Below, piece after piece: positions 24,245 through 32,869 of a stretch of 64,000 bases of DNA (positions are counted from its first letter, which is position 1; each line of letters opens with the position of its first letter). The position numbers and the translations under genes were made by a program. The notes under the pieces were generated by a model, which worked only from the letters and a program-made list of their open reading frames with translations, did not search any database and had not been told where the DNA came from. This stretch comes from Synechococcus sp. UW140 (GTDB taxonomy: Bacteria > Cyanobacteriota > Cyanobacteriia > PCC-6307 > Cyanobiaceae), in assembly GCF_900474295.1 (NCBI RefSeq), contig NZ_UCOB01000003.1, positions 1 to 64,000 of the forward strand. The letters run 5' to 3'.

Positions 24245-24646
24245 CTAGGACGGCCAAGGAATGTGCAATGTGCGCTCTCGATCCCGACGAAAGTGCATGA
24301 TCTGGCCATTCGCCAGAGCCATCACATAGCTGCTGATGCGGTGCCCGCGCGATGGGTCAAATCGTTCTGAAGCTTTGATGAGACCCAGTTGGGCTTCCTG
24401 GAGAAGATCATCATGTTCGCCTGTGCCGCGGGCCAGCTGACGGCTTGCAGCCAGGTGTGCCAGACCGAGATTGCGCAGAACCCGTTCATTGCGTCGTCGG
24501 ACGCTGGGATCGAGCTGCCTTCGGTTTTCTTGGCGGATCCGTTGTTGCTCGACTGTTGCTTGATCTGAGTCTTGGACCTTGCGTCTACGAACCATGAATG
24601 GTGGAACCACTGCATTCACGCTCCGTGTTTTCAAGGGCGGTTCCAT
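24245..24646 (-). pseudogene. Sigma-70 family factor, proximal half (region 2), separated by the integrated element
   Basis: An ATG at 24646 (or Met at 24595, Met-Val-Arg-Arg-Arg-Lys) leads into conserved region 2: Asn-Leu-Gly-Leu-Ala-His-Leu, Asp-Asp-Leu-Leu-Gln-Glu-Ala-Gln-Leu-Gly-Leu, Ala-Ser-Glu-Arg-Phe-Asp-Pro-Ser-Arg-Gly, Arg-Ile-Ser-Ser-Tyr. It ends Arg-Glu-Arg-Thr-Leu-His-Ile-Pro-Trp, then two element-coded residues and TAG (24243-24245). Region 2 binds core RNA polymerase and the -10 element. Joined to 15595-16082 it would be an alternative sigma factor of roughly 290 residues. Alone it lacks region 4 and cannot work normally, though it could still be expressed from its own promoter. 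Confidence 0.85.
24253..24261 (+). other. Right attachment core (attR), GCCAAGGAA
   Basis: Second copy of the 9-bp core. On the minus strand it carries the Pro-Trp codons at which the sigma factor N-terminal half stops matching; just past it the frame reads Pro-Ser-stop in element sequence. The palindromic-like GACTAGAC at 24235-24242 mirrors GTCTAGTC at 16085-16092 inside the left core. Confidence 0.8.
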
Positions 24647-24667
24647 CACCCTCAGGAGTGATTCTGT

Positions 24668-24919
24668 TCAACCCAGAGGGGGTATGAATTCCTGCTTCAG
24701 CACGGCAATCAGCTCTAGGCATGAACGCATGGGCATGCCGTTGTCGAGACTTGGCTGAATTTCCGCTTCCAATGTTCGGATCACAGACTCAGCACTTTCC
24801 CCCCGCTGCATGAGTTCCCTCACCGCGAGGATGGCGGCCTCTTCGGTAAAGCCGAGCAGAAATTCCTTCAACTGGTCTGTGCTGGCCTTTGCAATGATCG
24901 CGGCAGTGGGGTTGGGCAC
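24668..24919 (-). CDS. Conserved hypothetical protein, 83 aa
   Basis: GTG at 24919 starts a small helical acidic protein: Met-Pro-Asn-Pro-Thr-Ala-Ala-Ile-Ile-Ala-Lys, then Leu-Leu-Gly-Phe-Thr-Glu-Glu-Ala and Leu-Glu-Leu-Ile-Ala-Val-Leu-Lys. It looks like a conserved small cyanobacterial protein; no function recognised. It lies about 20 bp upstream of the sigma start on the same strand, so it may be the first gene of that transcript. Confidence 0.6.
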   Translation of the reverse strand: MPNPTAAIIAKASTDQLKEFLLGFTEEAAILAVRELMQRGESAESVIRTLEAEIQPSLDNGMPMRSCLELIAVLKQEFIPPLG

Positions 24920-24967
24920 AGGCTGGTCCCTTTAGCAGGCAACTTTAGGGAAACTGATTGTGCCCAA

Positions 24968-25654
24968 TTAGCTCCAGAGCGGCGTCGTCTGGGTTTGAGC
25001 TTCTAATCCTGCCCAGCTGAGTAGAGCTGGCCAATGCATCACCCGTTGGTGGATCCAGTGGTGCCCATCGGCATTGAGATGAATCCCGTCCGGCTCGATC
25101 CATCCCAGCCAACCCGTTTCCTGTTGCATCGCCTGATGCAAAGGCAGGAATGGCACATCCGCTTCTAGGCAGGCCTCTTCCAGCTGTGCCTCGTAGACCG
25201 CAACGGAGGCATTGTCGTACCAGAGGCACTGCGCGAATGGCATCGCAGCTTCATCCACGGCCGTGAGCCCCAGCACCATCACCTGCGTTCGCGGTGCCAT
25301 CGCCCGAATCAGTTGTTCGACCCCAAAGCGATAGGCCTCAACCGAGAGTTGGCGTCGCCCATCGGCACGACCGACCCTGGCGCTGTCGTTGAGGCCAACG
25401 GCCAGAAGCAAGCCAGCCGGTGTCTGACGACGGAGCTCTCCGCGACCCTCCCATTCTTGTTCCCATCGTTTTGCCACGTTTTCCAGGCCATCACCGCGCA
25501 CGCCGAGTGGATAAATCAACGGCATATCCGGTGTTTGCATCCAGCTCAGGCGCAGTCGCTCACACCAACCACCGCCCACTCGGTCTCCCCATCCGTAGAC
25601 GCCGCTGTCGCCGATCACCGTGAGTTGGCGTGGTGCTCGCATCGCTGAGGGCAT
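24968..25654 (-). CDS. GDSL/SGNH-family hydrolase
   Basis: An esterase or lipase-like hydrolase of 228 aa. Block I is Val-Ile-Gly-Asp-Ser-Gly-Val-Tyr-Gly-Trp (nucleophile Ser about residue 17), block III has Gly-Leu-Asn-Asp (Asn oxyanion), and block V is Glu-Pro-Asp-Gly-Ile-His-Leu-Asn (catalytic Asp and His). No signal peptide, so probably cytoplasmic. The substrate is unknown; the family includes acyl esterases and lysophospholipases. It lies 22 bp downstream of phnE on the same strand. Confidence 0.85.
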   Translation of the reverse strand: MPSAMRAPRQLTVIGDSGVYGWGDRVGGGWCERLRLSWMQTPDMPLIYPLGVRGDGLENVAKRWEQEWEGRGELRRQTPAGLLLAVGLNDSARVGRADGRRQLSVEAYRFGVEQLIRAMAPRTQVMVLGLTAVDEAAMPFAQCLWYDNASVAVYEAQLEEACLEADVPFLPLHQAMQQETGWLGWIEPDGIHLNADGHHWIHQRVMHWPALLSWAGLEAQTQTTPLWS

Positions 25655-25676
25655 GTTCTCTCACAGCTTTGCAGGC

Positions 25677-27224
25677 TCAGGTGGACGCGGTCTCGCCTGG
25701 GGTTCGTAACCAGCGCTGTCGGAGTCCATCACTGATGTGTTCTCCCGCCAGGGTGAGCAGTGCGAAACAGATGATGATGAGCAGTACCGCCGCCCAGTGA
25801 AAGGAACTGAGGGATTCGATCAGCATCCAGCCCAGTCCGGTGCCGCCTACCAGACCGACGACGAGCGTTTCTCGCAGAATCACGTCCGTGCGATAGGCCC
25901 CGTACGCCAGGTAGGAACGGCTCTGTGGGCTGAGGCAACCAAGCAGCCATGCCTGTCTTGGCCCTGCTGCCGTGACTTCGATGGCCTTCATCGTTCCACG
26001 GTTTTGCTGGTCCAGTCCCTCCACCAGCAGGCGTCCCATCACCCCGGCGTTCTGAAGGCCGAGGGCCAGGGCTGCCAACGCCAGGGAGGGCAGATTGGCC
26101 AATAGAAGCATCAAGAGCGTGAGCGGTGGCGGAAGGACTCTTTGAAGCGTCCAGAGACCGAGGAAGACCTGTTTCGCGATCCTTCCGGGGAAGATCAGCA
26201 GGCAGAGGGGCGGAAGGGCAATGGCAATCCCTGCTGCCAAAAGCGTGAGTCGCAAGGTTTGCTCGATCATCCGCAGCCATGGCAGCTCTGTGGCAGCGAG
26301 CTGTAAGGCGCTGATATCAGGGAGCGGTGGCAGCATCAGTTGCAGGGTTGTGCCGCTGGTGGGCAGGAGTTGCTGGAGCCAGTGGCCACCACCCAGAACA
26401 GCCAGCACGGTCATGGTCAGAACGCTGACACCGTTCCATTGGCTGGGGTTTGTTTGTTGTCGATGCCTCCAGAACGTCAGACCTTGTTCCAACAGCACGC
26501 TGAGGAGGATTAACAGCCAGAGGCCCGACCAGAATTCAGCGAACCGAAGGGACTGGAGGGTGAGTTGCAGCTCTGTGCCGATCCCGCCCAGACCGAACAC
26601 ACCCAGCAAGGTGGCGCTGCGAAGGGCGCATTCCAGTCGATAGCCGCCATAGCTCAGCAAGATCGGCTGAAGCGGTGGGCCGATGCTGGAAACAAGTGCT
26701 GCGGGAGCTGAAGCTCCGCTCTGCAGCACCGCGGTCAGCCTTCGCCGGTCGATGCTGTCGATTTGGTCTCGAAACACCCGGGCGACCAGAGCCGAATAGG
26801 GAATGGTGATCGCCGCAACTGCAACCCAGGGATGCAACCCCAAGACTTGCAACAGCAGCAGACCCCAAAGCAGTTCGTGGATCGCTCTGGGCAGTGCTAG
26901 CAGGCTGCGTATGGCGGCAGCAGGCCAGGTGGGGATCTTGGCACTCTCCCAGAGCACATCACTGCTGAAGACCCCCAGCAGCAGGCCGATCAGGGTGCTA
27001 AGCCCCCAGCTAACCAAGGCTGTGGCCAGGGTGACCTGCAATCCATCCCACAGCGATTTCAGCAAGAGAGGGTCCTTGCTCGGCTGCACGGCTCCTTGCA
27101 GGAATCGCCACCAGGTTTCGAACCCGCCGCCATGCAGTCCCTGCCCCACCACGATCAACACGGGAACGAGAGCGAGAGCCGGTAGCAGGCAGAGCAGAGG
27201 AGCGCTGAGGACGGGTCGCTTCAT
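25677..27224 (-). CDS. phnE: Phosphonate/phosphite-type ABC transporter permease (fused two-domain PhnE)
   Basis: An inner-membrane permease of 515 aa, about twice a typical PhnE, with two repeats of the binding-protein-dependent permease domain (about residues 60-250 and 310-505). Each carries an EAA-type loop (for example Glu-Val-Thr-Ala-Ala-Gly-Pro-Arg-Gln in the second). A single polypeptide would thus form the whole channel. It follows phnC with an ATGA overlap. Substrate is inferred from the PhnD partner: phosphonate, phosphite or phosphate. Confidence 0.85.
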   Translation of the reverse strand: MKRPVLSAPLLCLLPALALVPVLIVVGQGLHGGGFETWWRFLQGAVQPSKDPLLLKSLWDGLQVTLATALVSWGLSTLIGLLLGVFSSDVLWESAKIPTWPAAAIRSLLALPRAIHELLWGLLLLQVLGLHPWVAVAAITIPYSALVARVFRDQIDSIDRRRLTAVLQSGASAPAALVSSIGPPLQPILLSYGGYRLECALRSATLLGVFGLGGIGTELQLTLQSLRFAEFWSGLWLLILLSVLLEQGLTFWRHRQQTNPSQWNGVSVLTMTVLAVLGGGHWLQQLLPTSGTTLQLMLPPLPDISALQLAATELPWLRMIEQTLRLTLLAAGIAIALPPLCLLIFPGRIAKQVFLGLWTLQRVLPPPLTLLMLLLANLPSLALAALALGLQNAGVMGRLLVEGLDQQNRGTMKAIEVTAAGPRQAWLLGCLSPQSRSYLAYGAYRTDVILRETLVVGLVGGTGLGWMLIESLSSFHWAAVLLIIICFALLTLAGEHISDGLRQRWLRTPGETAST

Positions 27225-27988
27225 GGCTTGGGAGCAGCCCGGCGTCCTTCTGATGAGGCGCGGTAGAGCAGGTCTAGATCCTTGGTCTTGATCGATGCGG
27301 AAGGCGCATCCATCACGACCTGTCCATCGCGTAGGGCAATCACCCGGCCAAAACGATCGATCAGATCTGGACGGTGCAGGCAGACCACCGTTGTGCTCGC
27401 CAAGATGTCCCCTGCAGATGTCGGTGTTTGCCGCAACAGGGTGTTGAGCAAGTCCTGCACCAGTGCTGGGTCGAGATTGGAGAGCGGCTCATCCGCCAGC
27501 ACAAGATCCGGTCGTTGCCGAAAGAGGCGTGCCAGCGCAACGCGTTGGCGTTGCCCTCCTGAGAGGGTTGTTACGGAGCGATCAATCAAGTCTTGCTGCA
27601 GACCTGCCTGCTTCAGGCAGGTCATGCAGGCATCTCGTTCCAAAGGCACCAGCAGATTGGCCAGGGCCCAAAACAGGGAACGACGCCCAAGCGCACCGCA
27701 ATTGATGTTTTGGGCCACCGACAATTCCTCCACCAGGTGGAGGTCCTGCCAGAGGGTGCCGATGCGTCGACGCTGGCGACGTGGAAGTTGATGCACTGGT
27801 GTGCCCTGCCAGAGCACAGTGCCGCTGCTCGGTTTGAGACTTCCATTGGCGATGGAGAGCAGAGTGCTCTTGCCGGCACCACTGGGTCCGATCAGGGCAA
27901 TGGTCTCCCCTGCCCTGAAGGTCAGGGAGACGTGATTGAGGCGAGGGCTGTCGCGGCTAGTGAGACAGACATCGCGCAGCTCAAGCAT
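27221..27988 (-). CDS. phnC: Phosphonate-type ABC transporter ATPase
   Basis: Powers import by the PhnDCE system. Walker A Gly-Pro-Ser-Gly-Ala-Gly-Lys-Ser-Thr, signature Leu-Ser-Gly-Gly-Gln-Arg-Gln-Arg, Walker B Leu-Val-Leu-Ala-Asp-Glu-Pro, His switch Cys-Leu-His-Arg. The ATG at 27988 (Met-Leu-Glu-Leu-Arg-Asp) is preferred over a TTG at 27997 that would overlap the phnD stop. It overlaps phnE by 4 bp. Confidence 0.9.
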   Translation of the reverse strand: MLELRDVCLTSRDSPRLNHVSLTFRAGETIALIGPSGAGKSTLLSIANGSLKPSSGTVLWQGTPVHQLPRRQRRRIGTLWQDLHLVEELSVAQNINCGALGRRSLFWALANLLVPLERDACMTCLKQAGLQQDLIDRSVTTLSGGQRQRVALARLFRQRPDLVLADEPLSNLDPALVQDLLNTLLRQTPTSAGDILASTTVVCLHRPDLIDRFGRVIALRDGQVVMDAPSASIKTKDLDLLYRASSEGRRAAPKP

Positions 27989-27993
27989 CACGG

Positions 27994-28893
27994 TCAACGG
28001 ATCTTGCCCAGTTGCCTCCCGACGGTTTCGATCGGCGCATACTGTGAGGCCGATGCAGGGATGAACTCTTCAGCGGCAAACAGGCTCAGGATTGTTTTGC
28101 CGTTGGCGGTTGTTGGTTTGATCCCAAGAATGGCTTTTTGCAGCTTTGTTGTGAATCCGCCACCGAATCGTTTGTCCAGGCCTGGACGAGCAACCCAGTG
28201 GTAATCCACATACGTAGGCGTACGCCAGATCACCGTCACTTTGTTCGGATCGGCTGCTCCGGATTTCAGCGCACTGGTCCAAACCTGTTCGTTTAAGGCA
28301 CCGGCTTCGTAGGAGCCGCTATGCACAAGAGCGATCGTTGCGTCATGGCTGCCGCTGAAGCCAGGCCGTCCCCCAGCGAATTGATTGGGAGTGACACCGC
28401 CCTGCTGGAGGAAGTGCTGAGGCATCAATCTCCCGGACGTGGAGCTTTCCGATCCGAACGTGAACCGTTTCCCCTTGAGGGTCTGCAGTCCTTCCAGGCT
28501 GCTGATCGATTGCAGACCAGACTGGGTATTGGCGATGAAGACGCTGCGGAATTTGGCATCGATGTCCCTCTGGGCAAGCACCGTGGCCCCGGGGGTCTGG
28601 AGACGTGCCTGCACCCCGGTCAGTCCGCCAAACCAAACGACGTCGAGGCCTCCGGTGCGAAAGGCACTGACCGCCGCTGGGTAATTGCTAACAGGCACGT
28701 AGCGAACGGGCACCTGAAGCTTCTGGCTGAGCTCTTGGGCCAGAAGTCCGTAGAGCCTGTTCAGTTTCTCGGGGTTCTGATCGGGAATGGCACCGATCCG
28801 CAGGGTTTCAGCTGCCCAACTTGGAAGGGCCGTCGTTGAAAGACAGCAGAGCAGTGCAAGGCAGACGACGGCCCGGTGTTCTCGTGCTGGCAT
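27994..28893 (-). CDS. phnD: Phosphonate/phosphite-binding periplasmic protein
   Basis: A solute-binding lipidless periplasmic protein of 299 aa. Signal peptide to about residue 28 (Leu-Pro-Ser-Trp-Ala-Ala), then Leu-Arg-Ile-Gly-Ala-Ile-Pro-Asp-Gln-Asn and Tyr-Val-Pro-Val-Ser-Asn-Tyr, typical of PhnD/PtxB. Marine picocyanobacterial PhnD homologues are known to bind phosphite or methylphosphonate, and some bind phosphate; which applies here cannot be read. It starts 33 bp after aspC on the same strand. Confidence 0.9.
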   Translation of the reverse strand: MPAREHRAVVCLALLCCLSTTALPSWAAETLRIGAIPDQNPEKLNRLYGLLAQELSQKLQVPVRYVPVSNYPAAVSAFRTGGLDVVWFGGLTGVQARLQTPGATVLAQRDIDAKFRSVFIANTQSGLQSISSLEGLQTLKGKRFTFGSESSTSGRLMPQHFLQQGGVTPNQFAGGRPGFSGSHDATIALVHSGSYEAGALNEQVWTSALKSGAADPNKVTVIWRTPTYVDYHWVARPGLDKRFGGGFTTKLQKAILGIKPTTANGKTILSLFAAEEFIPASASQYAPIETVGRQLGKIR

Positions 28894-28925
28894 CAAGGAA
28901 TGGAATGGTCTGAAGATGATTCGGT

Positions 28926-30107
28926 TCAGAGCTGGCTGGCGAGCAGGGGCTCGAGCCGACTGAGACCGTCTTCGATCGTCTCATGCGAGACGGCACAGGA
29001 GAGGCGGACACAGCGGTCATCACCAAAGGCGGCGCCAGGGACAAGAGCTAGGCCTTCCCTTTCCAAGGCAGCCTCACAAAATGCCAGTGAGCTGCTGACA
29101 TGATCCGGCAGTTTCGGGAATGCATAGAAGGCTCCACGGGGAGGGACCAAGGTGAGTCCATCCAGGGCCTTGAGTCCCTGTGTCAACAACCGACGACGGC
29201 TATTGAAGCTGGCTGCCATGCTTTTGACGCAATCCTGAGAGCCACGCAAGGCGGCTAGAGCACCTCTCTGGGCGAAGCTGCACACATTGCTGGTGCTCTG
29301 GCTCTGAAGCGCTGCTGCCGCTTTGATCACCTCGGGTGGTGCGACTAGATAGCCAAGTCGCCAGCCAGTCATTGCCCAGCCTTTCGCGAATCCGTTCACC
29401 ACCATCGTGCGTTCTGCAAGATCGGGTGCCAGTGCAGCAAAGCTGTGGTGGGTTTCACCCTCTTCGAGGAGATACTCGTAGATCTCGTCACTCATCACCA
29501 GCAACTGGGGATGACGTCTCACGATCTCGGCAACTGCCAACATTTCGCTGCGTTCAATCACCCGACCGGTTGGGTTGCCGGGGCTGTTGATCACCAGTAG
29601 GCGCGTGTTCGGGGTGATCGCTGCTTCCAGTGCGTCCAGATCAAGGCTGAAGCCCTCTTCGGCCGAGGAGGGAATTACCACGGGTTCGGCTCCGGCCAGT
29701 CGGGCCATTTCTGGATAGCTGAGCCAGTAAGGGGCAGGGATCAGAACCTGATCACCAGGGTTGAGTAGCACCTGGAACAGGTTGAAGATCGCTTGCTTCC
29801 CACCGTTGGTGACCAGCACGTTGGTGGCAGTGGAGGGAATGTTGTTGTGCTGAGTGAGTTTGTCGGCAATGGCCTCGCGGAGCTCAGGGTCGCCTGCCGC
29901 AGGCCCGTAGCGGGTGACTCCATCGCGAAGGGCCTTAATCGCTGCCTCAACGATGAAATCGGGAGTGTTGAAGTCAGGCTCCCCTGCCGACATGCTGCAG
30001 ATGTCACGACCATCCTGTTGCAGTGCCTTGGCGCGGGCACTGATGGCGAGGGTGAGGGATGGCTTGAGGGCTTCGGCCCGATTTGAGAGCACGGTCGGGC
30101 GGGGCAT
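28926..30107 (-). CDS. aspC: Class I aminotransferase (aspartate aminotransferase type)
   Basis: A PLP enzyme that probably transfers the amino group between aspartate and 2-oxoglutarate. The PLP lysine lies in Asn-Gly-Phe-Ala-Lys-Gly-Trp-Ala-Met-Thr-Gly-Trp-Arg-Leu-Gly, and the family motif Asn-Ser-Pro-Gly-Asn-Pro-Thr-Gly is present. The ATG at 30107 gives 393 aa, the usual size; the extra 10 codons upstream look non-coding. Only 33 bp separate it from phnD downstream. Confidence 0.93.
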   Translation of the reverse strand: MPRPTVLSNRAEALKPSLTLAISARAKALQQDGRDICSMSAGEPDFNTPDFIVEAAIKALRDGVTRYGPAAGDPELREAIADKLTQHNNIPSTATNVLVTNGGKQAIFNLFQVLLNPGDQVLIPAPYWLSYPEMARLAGAEPVVIPSSAEEGFSLDLDALEAAITPNTRLLVINSPGNPTGRVIERSEMLAVAEIVRRHPQLLVMSDEIYEYLLEEGETHHSFAALAPDLAERTMVVNGFAKGWAMTGWRLGYLVAPPEVIKAAAALQSQSTSNVCSFAQRGALAALRGSQDCVKSMAASFNSRRRLLTQGLKALDGLTLVPPRGAFYAFPKLPDHVSSSLAFCEAALEREGLALVPGAAFGDDRCVRLSCAVSHETIEDGLSRLEPLLASQL

Positions 30108-30216
30108 CAGCGCGGCACCCCTCCACCGGGTGCGCATTAAGACACCATCCTGCCTGATCTGGTGTCGTGGACAACCGTATCTGCGTCAACATTTGTGGGT
30201 GTAGATACAGCGCCGA

Positions 30217-30621
30217 ATGTCCGACCCAGGATCCGCTGGCGTACAACTCAGCTGGGTTCTTGCCTCGAGCCAACCTGAGCGGATCGCCCTCTTTTATGCA
30301 CGGCTTCTCGGCCTGACTCCCCAGCCAGGAACCTCCTCAGCTCACTGGCTTGTGACCACTGCTGAAGGGGAACGCCTGCAGTTTTATCGACCGTCCAGCC
30401 AACGACCCCAGCAAGCTCAGGGTCGGGCCTGGTCGCCCTGCTTCACCATGGCGACAGAAACGGCACCAATGCAGCGCTTGGATTGTTGGTGCAGAGACGC
30501 TTTGGACCAGGGTGCATCGCTCCACGAGGCCGCCCGGATGGAACCTTTTGGGGCTGAGTGCTGGATGAAGGACCCCGATGAGAATGACTTCCTTCTGTTG
30601 GTGACTCCGTTGCTGCTCTGA
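30217..30621 (+). CDS. Glyoxalase/bleomycin-resistance (VOC) family protein
   Basis: A 134-aa single VOC domain: Val-Leu-Ala-Ser-Ser-Gln-Pro-Glu-Arg-Ile-Ala-Leu-Phe-Tyr-Ala-Arg-Leu-Leu-Gly-Leu at the N-terminus and Lys-Asp-Pro-Asp-Glu-Asn at the C-terminus, where the metal-binding Glu normally lies. The substrate is unknown. It diverges from aspC and precedes the UDG gene by 7 bp, so it may be co-transcribed with it. Confidence 0.8.
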   Translation: MSDPGSAGVQLSWVLASSQPERIALFYARLLGLTPQPGTSSAHWLVTTAEGERLQFYRPSSQRPQQAQGRAWSPCFTMATETAPMQRLDCWCRDALDQGASLHEAARMEPFGAECWMKDPDENDFLLLVTPLLL

Positions 30622-30628
30622 TGCTCCG

Positions 30629-31264
30629 ATGGCCGTAATGCCTTCCCCTCCTGGTTCTTTCAAACAGTCCTGGCTCGAGCGTTGCCGGCAGTGCAGTCGT
30701 TGCGGCCTCTCCGCTGAGCGTCAGCATGTCGTGATCAGTCGCGGCGACCCAAGGGCCAAGGTGATGGTGATCGGTGAAGCGCCTGGAGCCAGCGAAGACA
30801 TTCAGGGCCTTCCATTTGTCGGACGCTCCGGGCAGTTGCTCGATCAGTTGCTCCGTTCCGTTGGCTTTGACCCTGACTCTGATCTCTTCATCTGCAACGT
30901 TGTGAAGTGCCGTCCACCCGACAACCGCAAACCGTCCTCGGCTGAATTGCGCGCCTGTCGCCCTTGGATTGAAGAGCAGTTAGCGCATGTCGATCCCCTT
31001 GTTGTGGTCCTTGTGGGTGCGACTGCTGTGGCGGCGATGCTGAAGCGCAAACAAGCCATGCGCAGTCTGCGCGGTGTTTGGATTGAGCAGGCTGGCCGCC
31101 TATGGATGCCGGTCTTTCATCCCGCCTATCTGTTGCGCAACCCTTCTCGAGAACCAGGCAAGCCCATGGCCATGACGCTCGAAGATTTGCGTCAGGTGCG
31201 GCTGCGGTTATGCCAGTGTTATCCGGCATCCGGCGCGCTGTTCCCTAGTCCGCCATCACCGTGA
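30629..31264 (+). CDS. Family 4 uracil-DNA glycosylase
   Basis: A [4Fe-4S] uracil-DNA glycosylase that starts base-excision repair of deaminated cytosine. Motif A is Val-Ile-Gly-Glu-Ala-Pro-Gly-Ala and motif B is His-Pro-Ala-Tyr-Leu-Leu-Arg-Asn-Pro. Cluster cysteines include Cys-x2-Cys near residue 21 and Cys-Asn-Val-Val-Lys-Cys. The last 4 bp (GTGA) overlap the GTG start of ispG, suggesting translational coupling. Confidence 0.9.
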   Translation: MAVMPSPPGSFKQSWLERCRQCSRCGLSAERQHVVISRGDPRAKVMVIGEAPGASEDIQGLPFVGRSGQLLDQLLRSVGFDPDSDLFICNVVKCRPPDNRKPSSAELRACRPWIEEQLAHVDPLVVVLVGATAVAAMLKRKQAMRSLRGVWIEQAGRLWMPVFHPAYLLRNPSREPGKPMAMTLEDLRQVRLRLCQCYPASGALFPSPPSP

Positions 31265-32481
31265 CCGCCACCACCGTGACCGCCATCAACGCGCAGTCCC
31301 GTCGTTACGACACTCAGATTCATCGGCGGGTGACCCGCTCGGTGATGGTGGGTGATGTCCCCGTCGGCAGTGAACACCCAGTGGTGGTGCAGTCGATGAT
31401 CAACGAGGACACGCTTGATATCGAAGCCGCCGTGGCCGGAATCCGTCGTCTTGCTGATGCCGGTTGTGAGATTGTGCGCGTCACAACGCCTTCTATGGCC
31501 CATGCCAAGGCCATGGGGGACATTCGGGCGGCGCTTCGTTCCCAGGGCTGCACTGTTCCTTTGGTGGCTGACGTTCACCACAACGGAATTCGCATCGCGC
31601 TCGAGGTGGCGAAGCATGTCGACAAAGTGCGAATCAATCCAGGACTGTTTGTCTTCGACAAACCGGACCCCTCCCGTCAGGATTTTTCTCAAGAGGAATT
31701 TGATGCCATTGGCCAGCGCATCAAAGATGACTTCAGGCCGCTTGTAGAAGTTCTCAAGTCTCAAAACAAGGCGCTCCGCATCGGGGTGAACCATGGCTCC
31801 CTCGCCGAGAGGATGCTTTTCACCCATGGCGACACACCCCAGGGAATGGTGGAGTCGGCGATGGAGTTCGTGCGCATTTGCGACGAACTTGATTTCCACA
31901 ACATCTTGATCTCGATGAAGGCCTCACGTGCCCCGGTGATGCTTGCCGCCTACCGATTGATGGCGGACACCTTGGATGCCGAAGGGTTCAACTACCCGCT
32001 CCACCTCGGCGTGACTGAGGCTGGAGATGGCGACTACGGACGTGTGAAAAGCACGGCTGGTATCGCAACACTTCTTGCTGAAGGTTTGGGTGACACCATC
32101 AGGGTGTCGCTGACTGAAGCGCCTGAGAAGGAGATTCCTGTCTGCTTCTCGATCCTGCAGGCCCTAGGTCTGCGCAAGACGATGGTCGAATACGTGGCCT
32201 GCCCGAGTTGCGGTCGCACTTTGTTTAATCTTGAGGAGGTGCTGAATCAGGTGCGCGACGCCACCTCTCACCTCACTGGTCTCGACATCGCCGTAATGGG
32301 TTGCATTGTGAATGGGCCCGGCGAAATGGCAGATGCTGACTACGGTTACGTTGGTAAGACCCCCGGAGTGATCTCTCTCTATAGGGGGCGAGAGGAAATC
32401 CGAAAGGTGCCTGAGCAGGAAGGGGTGTCGGCCTTGATTCAATTGATCAAGGACGACGGACGCTGGGTGGAACCTGCTTGA
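31261..32481 (+). CDS. ispG: 4-hydroxy-3-methylbut-2-enyl diphosphate synthase
   Basis: Penultimate step of the MEP isoprenoid pathway, converting MEcPP to HMBPP with a [4Fe-4S] cluster. Cluster ligands are visible in Cys-Pro-Ser-Cys-Gly-Arg and Gly-Cys-Ile-Val-Asn-Gly-Pro-Gly-Glu. The N-terminal TIM barrel begins Arg-Arg-Val-Thr-Arg-Ser-Val-Met-Val. At 406 aa it has the usual cyanobacterial size. GTG start overlaps the UDG stop. Confidence 0.97.
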   Translation: MTATTVTAINAQSRRYDTQIHRRVTRSVMVGDVPVGSEHPVVVQSMINEDTLDIEAAVAGIRRLADAGCEIVRVTTPSMAHAKAMGDIRAALRSQGCTVPLVADVHHNGIRIALEVAKHVDKVRINPGLFVFDKPDPSRQDFSQEEFDAIGQRIKDDFRPLVEVLKSQNKALRIGVNHGSLAERMLFTHGDTPQGMVESAMEFVRICDELDFHNILISMKASRAPVMLAAYRLMADTLDAEGFNYPLHLGVTEAGDGDYGRVKSTAGIATLLAEGLGDTIRVSLTEAPEKEIPVCFSILQALGLRKTMVEYVACPSCGRTLFNLEEVLNQVRDATSHLTGLDIAVMGCIVNGPGEMADADYGYVGKTPGVISLYRGREEIRKVPEQEGVSALIQLIKDDGRWVEPA

Positions 32482-32663
32482 GCTCGTTCGGCTTTGTGTA
32501 AACCATGAGGTAAGGCCTGCAAAGTCCAGCAGTAATGCGGTGGTGGCCCTAAACGCTGATCGAGAACCGCAGCAATGGGCAGCCGCATGTTGAAACGATT
32601 GGTGAGCAGTGCAAGCACTAGAAGTAAGAGGAAGAGGATTTCACCAGGCCTGTCATTGCTCAT
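32439..32663 (-). CDS. Possible small membrane protein, ~75 aa
   Basis: From ATG at 32663: Met-Ser-Asn-Asp-Arg-Pro-Gly-Glu followed by one strong membrane helix ([12 protein letters not shown]) and a basic/polar tail. Its 3' end overlaps ispG on the other strand by 43 bp. The rest of the 388-bp gap (32664-32869) shows no other gene and probably holds the ctpA promoter. Confidence 0.4.
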   Translation of the reverse strand: MSNDRPGEILFLLLLVLALLTNRFNMRLPIAAVLDQRLGPPPHYCWTLQALPHGLHKAERAQAGSTQRPSSLIN

Positions 32664-32869
32664 GGGCTGTTGATGCGAGGTGGCGATGGACGCGATCGAT
32701 TTCGTGTCTGCATATTCATACGTGCCTTCCCGCTCGTTTTTTTGGATCTGTCGCCCCGACCTACTGCAGCAGAACACCGATCGAATTTGGTCATAACTGA
32801 TCGAGTAGTTTGTAGTGTTCATGCGGGTTGACAACCGTTAGGCTGAAGAATCAGGCCTGAGCAGTTGTC

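Larger units (their letters stand above)
16074..24261. mobile_element. Integrated element (~8.18 kb) with tyrosine recombinase, inserted in a sigma factor gene
   Basis: The boundaries are the two GCCAAGGAA cores. Inside are, from the left: integrase, GNAT-like protein, 71-aa protein, YadA-like surface protein, a decayed copy of the 71-aa gene, a possible small membrane protein, a thyX remnant, a 3-span membrane protein, a double-glycine peptide, tRNA-like remnants, a zinc-ribbon protein and a beta-barrel outer-membrane protein. Octamers GTTGGTAT/ATACCAAC cluster near both ends. No capsid, tail, terminase or clear replication gene is present, so it is not a full prophage. It resembles the small integrase-driven islands of picocyanobacteria, but the target is a protein gene rather than a tRNA. 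Confidence 0.85.

Noticed and set aside
16074-24261. Full prophage or conjugative element
   Set aside because: No capsid, portal, terminase, tail, relaxase or type IV secretion gene is present; only an integrase and small cargo.
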